A stretch of DNA of 13,444 nucleotides from Scatocola faecipullorum. GTDB taxonomy: Bacteria; Pseudomonadota; Alphaproteobacteria; RF32; CAG-239. A program made the position numbers and the translations under genes. The notes below the pieces were generated by a model. The model searched no databases. It had not been told where the DNA came from and saw nothing but the letters and a program-made list of their open reading frames with translations. Shown here piece by piece: positions 1 through 6,817 of this stretch. Positions within the stretch are counted from its first letter, which is position 1. Each line of letters begins with the position of its first letter. The stretch is from the NCBI GenBank assembly GCA_018714685.1, contig DVNC01000011.1:1-13444 (forward strand), in the 5' to 3' direction.

Positions 1-2355
1 TTCCTGAATAATTTTATTCATCAGAACTTCCAAATCCTGATCGCTGAACGTTTTCTCAACCGGCTGGAAAGTTACTGAGACGGCAATTGATTTTTTATCT
101 GCCGGCAAATTTTCCCCCTCATAAAGGTCAAAAACCCGCACTTCGGTAATGGCATTGCGATCTGCCGTTTTGGCTGCGCTGACAACATCAATTGCCCGCA
201 CTTTCCGGTCAACCACAAAAGCCAAATCCTTATCCACCGGCTGGAATTGCGAAAGCTCCAGTTTCTTTTTGGCTTTGCCCTGGCTGTCTCGCGGCAGCGG
301 AATATTGTCGAGATAAACCTCAAACGCATAAACCCGCTGTTTAATACCTGTTTTTTTGGTAATACTCGGATGCAGCTCACCGAAATAAGCCAGAACATTT
401 TTGCCCAGGCGCAACACGCCGCTGCGTCCCGGATGATAATATTTCGGTGCATCCAGTGTAATTTGGGCATTTTCAAAAGGCCCGTTTGCCGCTGCAATTG
501 CGGCCAAAGCATCGGCTTTCACATCAAAAACGTCAAAAGCTCTCGCCTCACCGCTCCAATGTTTCTTCGAAGTCATTCCGACCCGTACGCCGCCGGCAAT
601 CAGCGTCTGCTGTCCCGGTTTGCGCCCATAAAATTCAGGCCCGACCTCAAACAATGAAACATTACCGTAACCGCGGGCAATATTGTTCTTAGCTCCTAAA
701 AGCAAATTCGGCAAAACCGATGGCCGCATTTCATTCAAATCGGCGGCAATCGGATTCATCAGCAGAACAACGTCTTCCGAACGGCGGAAATACTGTGCAA
801 TATTACTGTCGGTAAAACTCCAGGTAACCGTTTCCAACATTCCCCGGTCGGCCAGTTCATGCTTAACCGTAACTGCCCGGCGCTGTGCCGGCGTCAATGT
901 TTGCTTTGGGAAATTGTCATGCGGCAGGGATTCAGCCGGAATATTATCCAATCCGATCATACGGACAACTTCCTCCACCAAATCATGCTCGCCTTCAATA
1001 TCTCCGCGCCAAGTCGGCGAAACTGCCTTAATCCGCCCGTCAGGCTCAATCGATGTCTCAAAACCGAGATTATTCAAAATTTCGATAATCTTCTCGGCAC
1101 TGACCTCAATACCGATAAAGTCTTTCAGCCGCGACGGACGCAGATAAGCAACCCGTGCCGCACAGTCTTCTGAACCGGCAATCATCACGTCGCTGGCTTC
1201 GCCGCCGCAAATATCGATTATCAGCTGTGTGGCATAGTCCGACCCCAAAATATTGGATTTCGGATCAACCCAGCGTTCATAACGATAGCGGGAGTCTGAA
1301 TCAATCTGAAAGCGGCGGCCGGTACGGGCAATGCACTCAGGCTTAAACAAAGCACATTCCAAAAAAACATCTTTCGTCTCTTCGGAGCAGCCTTTGGCAG
1401 CTCCGCCCATAATACCGCCCAGACATTGCACGCCCTCATCATCGCAAATTCCCAGAGACTTGCAGTCCAAAGCATATTCCTTGTCCTCCAGCGAAACAAA
1501 TTTTTCGCCGTCTTTCGCCATACGAACCGTCACATTGCCTTTCAGCTTATCGGCATCAAACACATGCAGCGGACGAGCCATATCGTAGTTAATATAATTG
1601 GTAATATCAACCAAAGGCGAAATTGAACGCAACCCGATAGCCGTCAGACGGTCTTTCATCCATTTCGGCGTTTCCGCTTTGTTGTTAACATTGCGGATAT
1701 AACGGCCCACATAAGTCGGACAGGCTGAAAAATCTTCAACTTTCACCTTAACCGGGCTCTCAAAGCTTCCGGAAATCTTGCGAATTTCCAGCGGCTTAAG
1801 TTTTCCCAAGCCGGCTGCGGCCAAGTCACGGGCCACGCCGCGCACACCCAGACACTCAGCCCGGTTAGGCGTAATTGAAATCTCAAACACCGGATCAATC
1901 GGCAGAACGTCCGCCGCCGGAACACCGACCGGCGTTTCGGCCGGCAGCTCAATAATGCCGTTATGATCTTCGCCGACGCCGAGTTCCTTCTCCGAACACA
2001 TCATGCCGAAACTTTCCACACCGCGGATTTTTCCGACCTTCAGCGCCTCGTTATAACAGGGAATAACCGCACCGACCGGAGCAAAAATGCCGATCAGCCC
2101 CTGTTTGACATTCGGTGCCCCGCAGACAACCTGCAGCTTCTGTTTTCCGTCGTTAACCGACAGCAAATGCAAGTGGTCGGAATCCGGATGCATTTCACAA
2201 TTTTCAACCTTTGCTGTAACAAAGCCGTTTAACTTGCTGGCCGGATTAAAAACTTCCTCAACTTCGAGTCCGATTTTTGTAAGCGTTTCGGCAATTTCAT
2301 CAACCGTTGCTGTCGTTTCCAAATGCTCTTTTAACCATGATAATGTGAACTTCAT
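1..2355 (-). CDS. pheT: Phenylalanyl-tRNA synthetase beta subunit, 3' end cut by the window
   Basis: This is the large subunit of phenylalanyl-tRNA synthetase, which with PheS forms the alpha2-beta2 enzyme charging tRNA-Phe in the cytoplasm. I translated the frame by hand from the ATG at 2355. It stays open to base 1, giving about 785 codons against about 800 for the family, so only roughly the last 10-20 residues are missing. Seen in order: an N-terminal segment starting MKFTLSWLKEHL; an OB-fold tRNA-binding domain (about residues 40-150, with VCGAPNV and GMMCSEKELG); the B3/B4 editing region (about 210-385, with VDITNYI and RPLHVFDADKL); a B5 domain (about 400-470); the catalytic-like core; and most of the C-terminal FDX-ACB anticodon-binding domain (from about 695). 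The start is set by AGGAGG eight bases upstream, overlapping the pheS stop codon. Translational coupling with pheS is therefore likely. I saw no frameshift. Confidence 0.97.
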   Translation of the reverse strand, partial: MKFTLSWLKEHLETTATVDEIAETLTKIGLEVEEVFNPASKLNGFVTAKVENCEMHPDSDHLHLLSVNDGKQKLQVVCGAPNVKQGLIGIFAPVGAVIPCYNEALKVGKIRGVESFGMMCSEKELGVGEDHNGIIELPAETPVGVPAADVLPIDPVFEISITPNRAECLGVRGVARDLAAAGLGKLKPLEIRKISGSFESPVKVKVEDFSACPTYVGRYIRNVNNKAETPKWMKDRLTAIGLRSISPLVDITNYINYDMARPLHVFDADKLKGNVTVRMAKDGEKFVSLEDKEYALDCKSLGICDDEGVQCLGGIMGGAAKGCSEETKDVFLECALFKPECIARTGRRFQIDSDSRYRYERWVDPKSNILGSDYATQLIIDICGGEASDVMIAGSEDCAARVAYLRPSRLKDFIGIEVSAEKIIEILNNLGFETSIEPDGRIKAVSPTWRGDIEGEHDLVEEVVRMIGLDNIPAESLPHDNFPKQTLTPAQRRAVTVKHELADRGMLETVTWSFTDSNIAQYFRRSEDVVLLMNPIAADLNEMRPSVLPNLLLGAKNNIARGYGNVSLFEVGPEFYGRKPGQQTLIAGGVRVGMTSKKHWSGEARAFDVFDVKADALAAIAAANGPFENAQITLDAPKYYHPGRSGVLRLGKNVLAYFGELHPSITKKTGIKQRVYAFEVYLDNIPLPRDSQGKAKKKLELSQFQPVDKDLAFVVDRKVRAIDVVSAAKTADRNAITEVRVFDLYEGENLPADKKSIAVSVTFQPVEKTFSDQDLEVLMNKIIQE

Positions 2356-2363
2356 CGTCTTTT

Positions 2364-2370
2364 CCTCCTA
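2364..2370 (-). promoter_or_regulatory. Ribosome binding site of pheT fused to the pheS stop codon
   Basis: On the minus strand the bases read TAGGAGG: the TAG is the pheS stop and AGGAGG is the Shine-Dalgarno sequence for pheT, eight bases before its ATG. This fixes the pheT start and suggests translational coupling of the two subunits, which must be made in equal amounts. The same seven bases join rpmI to rplT. Confidence 0.85.
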
Positions 2371-3471
2371 TCTCTGCGCGCCGCCGTTATTGCTTAAACC
2401 GCCGGTCATCGACGATTCGTCCAAAGGCACAAAGCCGTAATGCTTCAGCCATCTCACATCAGATTCAAAAAACGTGCGCAAATCGGGAATACCGTATTTC
2501 AGCATTGCCAGTCTGTCCATACCGACCCCGAACGCAAACCCCTGATACTCGTCGGGGTCAATGCCGCCGGCCCGCAAAACGTTAGGATGAACCATACCGC
2601 AGCCGAGAATCTCCAGCCAATCGTCTCCGGCGCCGATTTTCAGCTCTGTTTTCGATTTCAAACAGCCGATATCCATTTCTGCCGAGGGCTCGGTAAACGG
2701 AAAATAAGACGGACGATAACGAACCGGCAGCTCGTCCAACTCAAAGAAAGCCTTTACAAAGTCATACAGACAACCTTTCAAATGCGCCATGGTAATATTC
2801 TTGTCAATCACCAAACCCTCGACCTGGTGGAACATCGGGGTATGCGTGGCATCATAATCCGAACGATAAGTCCGGCCCGGCGCAATAATCCGTATCGGCG
2901 GACGCTTGTTCTCCATCGTCCTTATCTGCACCGAAGAAGTCTGCGTTCTGACCACATAACTGTCATCAAAATCCGCACTCTCGGGATTGGGAATATAGAA
3001 TGTGTCCTGCATTTGGCGTGCCGGATGATTGGCCGGCGTATTCAACGCATTAAAGTTATGGAACTGGTCTTCGATATCCGGCCCTTCGGCAACATCAAAC
3101 CCCATCTGCCCGAAAATGGCTACGACTTCCTCGTAAATTTTGCTCACCGGATGAATACGCCCCTGATTCTCCGGACGAACCGGCAGGCTGACGTCAATCG
3201 TTTCGCGGGCAAGTTTCTCGTTCAGCTCCTTTTCTTCCAAAACGGCTTTTTGAGCTTCCAGCGCGGCCTCCACTTCCGACTTCAGAATATTGAGGGTCTT
3301 CCCTGCTTCCTTCTTTTCTTCAATCGACAAACCGCCGAGAGACTTCATCATCTCGGTAATCCGTCCTTTTTTGCCCAGAACGGAAACTCGGATCTCCTCC
3401 AGCGATTTAATGTCGGCGGCCTGTTTCACGGCTGCCAGAAGTTCGGTTTTTAATTGCGTTGTATCTTCCAT
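2368..3471 (-). CDS. pheS: Phenylalanyl-tRNA synthetase alpha subunit
   Basis: This is the catalytic alpha subunit of phenylalanyl-tRNA synthetase, a class II aminoacyl-tRNA synthetase of 367 residues. Residues 1-90 form the N-terminal helical coiled coil that binds tRNA. The catalytic domain follows: a motif 1 region around 118-158 (GPDIEDQFHNFNALN), motif 2 around 190-225 (APGRTYRSDYDATHTPMFHQVEG), FPFTEPSAEMDI at 257-268, and motif 3 at 311-324 (GFAFGVGMDRLAML). The C-terminal tail after KHYGFVPLD, about 17 residues, makes it longer than the roughly 327-residue enterobacterial protein; to my knowledge this is usual for alphaproteobacterial PheS. The ATG at 3471 follows GGTGG at short spacing. 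It lies 127 bases after rplT with a hairpin in the gap, and pheT follows after 12 bases. Confidence 0.98.
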   Translation of the reverse strand: MEDTTQLKTELLAAVKQAADIKSLEEIRVSVLGKKGRITEMMKSLGGLSIEEKKEAGKTLNILKSEVEAALEAQKAVLEEKELNEKLARETIDVSLPVRPENQGRIHPVSKIYEEVVAIFGQMGFDVAEGPDIEDQFHNFNALNTPANHPARQMQDTFYIPNPESADFDDSYVVRTQTSSVQIRTMENKRPPIRIIAPGRTYRSDYDATHTPMFHQVEGLVIDKNITMAHLKGCLYDFVKAFFELDELPVRYRPSYFPFTEPSAEMDIGCLKSKTELKIGAGDDWLEILGCGMVHPNVLRAGGIDPDEYQGFAFGVGMDRLAMLKYGIPDLRTFFESDVRWLKHYGFVPLDESSMTGGLSNNGGAQR

Positions 3472-3530
3472 TTTTCCACCATAAAATATTAACCTAAAAC
3501 TTTAATTTGTTTCCGAAAACAACGGATTTT

Positions 3531-3571
3531 AAAATGCAAAAGAGTCAACCGAAACCTCAGTTAACTCTTTT
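3531..3571 (-). terminator. Hairpin between rplT and pheS: terminator or attenuator
   Basis: On the minus strand the 12-base arm at 3571-3560 (AAAAGAGTTAAC) pairs fully with the arm at 3549-3538 (GTTGACTCTTTT), allowing one G-U pair. Three more pairs (U-G, G-C, A-U) close a GGUU tetraloop, giving a stem of about 15 pairs. The transcript then runs into UUUUGCAUUUU. It ends the rpmI-rplT unit or reduces readthrough into pheST. Enterobacteria control pheST by attenuation at the same place, but no Phe-rich leader peptide is present here. Confidence 0.7.
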
Positions 3572-3598
3572 GTAATGTATTTGCTAATTGCTTCTAAA

Positions 3599-3958
3599 TT
3601 ATTTGCTCAAAGCACTTTTAGCGGCTTCAACCAGTTTGGCGAAGTTTGCAGGCTCTTTCAAAGCAATATCAGCAAGGACTTTTCGGTCGAGTTCAATGCC
3701 GGCTTTGTTAAGCCCGCTGATAAATCGAGAATAAGTCATATCATGCAGACGAGTAGCTGCATTGATTCTTTGAATCCACAGAGCGCGGAAACTTCTTTTC
3801 TTGGCTTTACGGTCGCGGTAAGCGTACTGTAAACCTTTTTCAACTTTTTCAACGGCAACGCGGAAAACGTTTTTGGAACGACCGCGATACCCCTTGGCCA
3901 TAGCCAAAACTTTTTTATGACGGGCGCGTGCGGTTACACCTCTTTTAACACGAGACAT
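3599..3958 (-). CDS. rplT: 50S ribosomal protein L20
   Basis: Ribosomal protein L20 binds 23S rRNA early in large-subunit assembly and, in several bacteria, represses its own operon. The 119-residue product has the typical length and composition: a long basic N-terminal helix (SRVKRGVTARARHKKVLAMAKGYRGRSKNVFRVAVEKV) and the conserved stretch RDRKAKKRSFRALWIQRINAA. A compact C-terminal domain (GLNKAGIELDRKVLADIA) ends near residue 119. The ATG at 3958 sits eight bases after AGGAGG, which overlaps the rpmI stop codon. It is co-transcribed with rpmI, with a 12-base gap. A strong hairpin follows before pheS. Confidence 0.98.
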   Translation of the reverse strand: MSRVKRGVTARARHKKVLAMAKGYRGRSKNVFRVAVEKVEKGLQYAYRDRKAKKRSFRALWIQRINAATRLHDMTYSRFISGLNKAGIELDRKVLADIALKEPANFAKLVEAAKSALSK

Positions 3959-3966
3959 CTGAATAT

Positions 3967-3973
3967 CCTCCTA
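3967..3973 (-). promoter_or_regulatory. Ribosome binding site of rplT fused to the rpmI stop codon
   Basis: On the minus strand this reads TAGGAGG, where TAG ends rpmI and AGGAGG is eight bases before the rplT ATG. The arrangement is identical to the pheS/pheT junction and points to coupled translation of L35 and L20. Confidence 0.85.
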
Positions 3974-4168
3974 CAAATACGGTAAAAACTTTTTAACAAT
4001 AATGGTATCAGACTCTGACAACAGGGTGGTACCTCTGGCTTGTCTTTTCATTTTCTGAGTTTTGCAGAAAAGGCAGTGTCTCTTTTTAGCAAAGTTTCTT
4101 TTCAGTTTGCCGGTTCCGGTAACGCTGAAGCGCTTTTTAGCGGAACTCTTCGTTTTCAACTTAGGCAT
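3971..4168 (-). CDS. rpmI: 50S ribosomal protein L35
   Basis: Small basic protein of the large ribosomal subunit. From the ATG at 4168 it is 65 residues (MPKLKTKSSAKKRFSVTG and onward), the normal length of L35, with the conserved KTKSSAKKRF start and a KRxxLFCKTQKMKRQ-type middle. An upstream in-frame ATG at 4183 would add MKGSK. I chose 4168 because AAGGAAG lies about six bases before it and because L35 proteins begin MPK. It is first in rpmI-rplT. The usual upstream partner infC is not here: the gene upstream encodes an EF-hand protein. A promoter at 4256-4284 and a leader hairpin at 4209-4243 precede it. Confidence 0.96.
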   Translation of the reverse strand: MPKLKTKSSAKKRFSVTGTGKLKRNFAKKRHCLFCKTQKMKRQARGTTLLSESDTIIVKKFLPYL

Positions 4169-4208
4169 TTTGCTTCCTTTCATAAAGTTATCATTTGGAT
4201 GCTTTACA

Positions 4209-4243
4209 AGTATTCAGGCATGCCACATCAGCTCTGAAATACT
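4209..4243 (-). promoter_or_regulatory. Hairpin in the rpmI-rplT mRNA leader, possible L20 control site
   Basis: On the minus strand AGTATTTCAG (4243-4234) pairs with CTGAATACT (4217-4209), with one bulged U and a 16-base loop containing the self-complementary GGCATGCC edge. It lies just after the predicted transcription start and about 40 bases before the rpmI ATG. L20 represses rpmI-rplT through mRNA structures in some bacteria, so the place fits. The structure does not match a leader that I can name. Confidence 0.5.
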
Positions 4244-4255
4244 CAAAACAAAAGC

Positions 4256-4284
4256 TTTATACACGCATCATTCGCAGATTGCAA
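4256..4284 (-). promoter_or_regulatory. Promoter of rpmI-rplT(-pheS-pheT)
   Basis: Minus-strand TTGCAA (4284-4279), a 17-base spacer, then TATAAA (4261-4256). Transcription would start near 4249 and give a leader of about 80 bases. The same two hexamers at the same spacing lie upstream of the LolC/E gene. Confidence 0.65.
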
Positions 4285-4318
4285 GTATTTTTTCACTCCC
4301 TGCGCAAATAACTGTCGG

Positions 4319-4687
4319 CTAATACAGAAAATTTCCGTTATCGCGCTGCTCCCGGATATAATCGGCCCGCTCTTTTTCGCTGACCAGCCCGTCGTTATTC
4401 TTGTCCATCGCCTTAAACTGCTCTTCCGGTGTCTGATAAGTGCCGTTTTTCTTATTGCGGCGGATGTTGCGGCGGTCCTCCCGGGTCAGTTTTTCAAACC
4501 GTTTTTCAAATTCCTCCAAGCTCAGGGCACCGTCCCCGTCCTTGTCATATTCCTTCATCTGATATTCGGCAATTTCTTCCGAACGGCTCTTAACCTGATG
4601 ATCGGGCGGAAAAACATATTTGGCCTCTGCGACACCGGCCATACCCAGCAAAATTAAAACAGACAGTCCCGATAACCTTTTCACCAT
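4319..4687 (-). CDS. Secreted EF-hand calcium-binding protein
   Basis: A 122-residue exported protein with a signal peptide at about 1-22 (basic MVKRL, hydrophobic LSVLILLGMAGV, cleavage likely after AEA). The mature part has two canonical EF-hand loops. Loop 1 is residues 48-59, with Asp48, Asp50, Asp52, Gly53, Ser56 and Glu59. Loop 2 is residues 95-106, with Asp95, Asn97, Asp99, Gly100, Ser103 and Glu106. All ligand positions are filled, so calcium binding is likely. A basic helix (residues 66-80) lies between the loops. GGAGG sits just before the ATG at 4687, and the gene starts 19 bases after lolD, so it belongs to the lolC-lolD transcript. Its physiological role is unknown. Buffering or sensing calcium in the periplasm is an inference, and a link to lipoprotein sorting is only suggested by position. 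Confidence 0.88.
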   Translation of the reverse strand: MVKRLSGLSVLILLGMAGVAEAKYVFPPDHQVKSRSEEIAEYQMKEYDKDGDGALSLEEFEKRFEKLTREDRRNIRRNKKNGTYQTPEEQFKAMDKNNDGLVSEKERADYIREQRDNGNFLY

Positions 4688-4706
4688 TTCTCCTCCGTTC
4701 GCCCAA

Positions 4707-5438
4707 TCAGTAAAAATTTTCTCCCTCCGGCGGAATAAATGCCTCCGCCCGATGATCCACCAACTTGCCGTCTTCCAGCGTTACCCGCCGATCCATCCTG
4801 TCGGCCAGTTCAAAATTATGCGTTGCAATCAGGGCAGATAACCCTGTTTCTTTTACAATGGCCAAAAGCTCGGCAAAAACTATATCTGCCGTCCGCGGGT
4901 CAAGATTTCCTGTCGGTTCGTCCGCCAGCAGCAATTTAGGCGTATTGGCCAGCGCCCGGGCAATGGCTACTCTCTGCTGTTCGCCGCCCGACAACTCCGC
5001 CGGACGATGCTTAAAACGTTTTTCCAGTTTCAGGCGCGACAGCAGCCACTGCGCTTTTTCCCGCGCGGCTTTGAACTTCACCCCGGCAATCAGCTGCGGC
5101 AGCATCACGTTTTCCGTTGCGTCAAAATCAGCCAGCAGATTATGATATTGATAAACAAACCCCAGATAATCGCGGCGCAGCGCCGTTCTCAAACCGTCAC
5201 CGAGCTTGCTGCATTTCTGCCCGTCAAGATAAATTTCTCCTTTCGACGGACGATCCAGCAAACCGGCAATTTGCAGCATGGTTGATTTGCCGGACCCCGA
5301 CGGTCCCAGCAAAGCAACGATTTCCCCCGGCATAATTTCCAAATCGACACCTTTCAGAACATCCAGCTTCTGGCTGCCCTGCTTAAAGGTTTTGACAACC
5401 TTTCGCAATTCCAAGGTCGGAACAACAGTTTTATTCAT
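4707..5438 (-). CDS. lolD: Lipoprotein-releasing ABC transporter ATP-binding subunit
   Basis: ATPase of the Lol complex, which extracts outer-membrane lipoproteins from the inner membrane and passes them to LolA. From ATG 5438 it has 243 residues: Walker A GPSGSGKS (45-52), Q-loop Gln97 (FVYQYHNLL), signature LSGGEQQRVAIARAL (149-163), Walker B LLLADEP (169-175, catalytic Glu174), D-loop GNLD and H-loop His207 (IATHN). The match is to the LolD/MacB/FtsE subfamily of ABC ATPases. The neighbouring LolC/E permease, rather than sequence alone, decides for LolD. The frame is open back to 5474, but I use 5438: its ATGAATAA overlaps the permease stop by eight bases, as in translationally coupled pairs, and GAGG lies nine bases upstream. 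The EF-hand gene follows in the same transcript. Confidence 0.95.
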   Translation of the reverse strand: MNKTVVPTLELRKVVKTFKQGSQKLDVLKGVDLEIMPGEIVALLGPSGSGKSTMLQIAGLLDRPSKGEIYLDGQKCSKLGDGLRTALRRDYLGFVYQYHNLLADFDATENVMLPQLIAGVKFKAAREKAQWLLSRLKLEKRFKHRPAELSGGEQQRVAIARALANTPKLLLADEPTGNLDPRTADIVFAELLAIVKETGLSALIATHNFELADRMDRRVTLEDGKLVDHRAEAFIPPEGENFY

Positions 5439-6678
5439 AACGCAAAGCCTCCACCGGGTCAAACTTGGCGGCACGATAGGCCGGATAAATCGTCGCCAAA
5501 AAAGATAACAACAAAGAAATGCTTACCACGGCCGCAACCTCGGTAATGTCAACTTTCGCCGGAAGCTTGGAAAGAAAATAAATTTCCGCCGAAAACAAAT
5601 CCTGCCCGACCAAATGCTGCAATCCCTGACGGATTGCCTCGATATTGTCACAGAACAGCAGCCCCAGCGCCAAACCGAGCGTTGTGCCGACCACGCCGAT
5701 AAACGCGCCGTCCATAAAGAAAATCCGCATAATCATCCCTTTGGTTGCCCCCATCGTGCGCAGAACCGCCACATCGCGCCCTTTGTCTTTCACCAGCATA
5801 ATCAAGCCGGTAATAATATTAAAGGCCGCCACGATTATAATCAGGGTCAGGATGATAAACATTACGTTCCGTTCAACGTCTATCGCATTAAAAAAAGCGG
5901 AATTGCTCTGTTTCCAATCATAAACATACGCACCGGCACCGATGCTTTCTTCAATCGCTTTCCGCACCGGCTTGACCATTTTGTCGTCATCCAGTGTCAC
6001 GTCAATATTCGTCACCGCTCCCGGCAGACCGAAATAAACCTGGGCCGCTTCCAAAGGCATAAAGATAAAATTGGAATCATATTCAAACATTCCGACTTCA
6101 AAAGTACCCAAAACCTTGTAAGACTTCATCCGCGGCACGGTTCCGAAAGCCGTCACTTTGCCGTTCGGCGAAATCAGGGTAATCTCGTCCCCGGGAACAA
6201 TTCCCATTTTATTGGCCAGACGAACGCCGACAATAACGTTGTTACCGCCGAAATCTTCGGGATTGATGTTTTTTATACTGTCGCGGAGAATGTCCTTTTT
6301 CAGCAGATCATCTTTGGAAATTCCCCGGATCATCGCCCCCTCCGCTGCTTTTCCGGCAGAAACCAAAAGCTGGTTTTCAATCATCGGAATCACGGTTTTG
6401 ACATTGTCAAACTCGGCAATTTCCTTAGCTGCCTGCTGATAGTTGTTAAACGGCATGCCGATTGAAGAAACAATGCCGATATGTCCGTTGATACCCAAAA
6501 TCCGCGACAACAGCTCCTCACGGAAACCGTTCATCACCGACATCACGATAATCAGGGTCGCCACGCCAAGCGCAATGCCCGTAAAGGCAAAGCCGGTAAT
6601 TACCGAAATAAAACCTTCCTTCCGCTTGGCCCGCAAATAACGCTTGGCCATCAGACGTTCAAACTTTGAAAAAATCAT
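5431..6678 (-). CDS. lolC: Lipoprotein-releasing ABC transporter permease, LolC/LolE family
   Basis: Inner-membrane permease of the Lol system, 415 residues, with the family layout. A cytoplasmic start ends in AKRYLRAKRKEGF, TM1 is about 23-49, a large periplasmic domain spans about 50-268, and three C-terminal membrane segments lie at about 271-296, 318-343 and 380-401. The typical tail is FDPVEALRYE. RYLRAKRKEGFISVITGFAF and VMSVMNGFREEL are strong LolC/LolE signatures. Only one permease gene is present, so it may work as a homodimer (the LolF type), or a second gene may lie elsewhere. The symbol is therefore a family assignment. The ATG at 6678 is preceded by GGAGAAG. It overlaps lolD by eight bases and has its own promoter at 6706-6734. 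Confidence 0.93.
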   Translation of the reverse strand: MIFSKFERLMAKRYLRAKRKEGFISVITGFAFTGIALGVATLIIVMSVMNGFREELLSRILGINGHIGIVSSIGMPFNNYQQAAKEIAEFDNVKTVIPMIENQLLVSAGKAAEGAMIRGISKDDLLKKDILRDSIKNINPEDFGGNNVIVGVRLANKMGIVPGDEITLISPNGKVTAFGTVPRMKSYKVLGTFEVGMFEYDSNFIFMPLEAAQVYFGLPGAVTNIDVTLDDDKMVKPVRKAIEESIGAGAYVYDWKQSNSAFFNAIDVERNVMFIILTLIIIVAAFNIITGLIMLVKDKGRDVAVLRTMGATKGMIMRIFFMDGAFIGVVGTTLGLALGLLFCDNIEAIRQGLQHLVGQDLFSAEIYFLSKLPAKVDITEVAAVVSISLLLSFLATIYPAYRAAKFDPVEALRYE

Positions 6679-6705
6679 CCATTCTTCTCCTCTGGTCTAT
6701 CTTGA

Positions 6706-6734
6706 TTTATAAGGCCTCCCCGGTTCTTTTGCAA
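6706..6734 (-). promoter_or_regulatory. Promoter of lolC-lolD-EF-hand operon
   Basis: Minus-strand TTGCAA (6734-6729), a 17-base spacer, then TATAAA (6711-6706), lying between the terminator at 6757-6784 and the permease start. The hexamers and spacing are identical to those of the rpmI promoter. Transcription would start about 20 bases upstream of the ATG. Confidence 0.65.
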
Positions 6735-6756
6735 CCTCTCTCCCGTCAATGTGCAT

Positions 6757-6784
6757 AAAAAAAGCACCGGAATCAATCCGGTGC
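6757..6784 (-). terminator. Intrinsic terminator after the FlaF-like gene
   Basis: On the minus strand GCACCGGA (6784-6777), loop TTGAT, then TCCGGTGC (6771-6764), followed by seven T. The eight-pair GC-rich stem is perfect. It ends the FlaF-like transcript and insulates the lol operon. Confidence 0.92.
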
Positions 6785-6817
6785 GCTCAGATAATTATAT
6801 TGCCGGACAGGCGGATT

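Noticed and set aside
1..2355. Possible frameshift or decay of pheT, because no long complete frame covers it
   Set aside because: Manual translation from 2355 is open to base 1 with no in-frame stop at the points I checked and conserved domains in order. The gene is only cut by the window edge.
2440..3453. A 337-codon plus-strand open frame opposite pheS
   Set aside because: It is the antisense shadow of a fully conserved pheS; the translation shows no family features and no plausible start context.
3490..3560. A short TTG-started frame after the rplT-pheS hairpin as a pheL-like leader peptide
   Set aside because: It would encode only two Phe in about 19 residues and starts within the hairpin arm, unlike Phe-rich attenuator peptides.
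5614..6465. A 283-codon plus-strand frame opposite the LolC/E gene
   Set aside because: Its His/Arg-rich low-information translation is typical of a codon shadow. The minus-strand permease has all family features.
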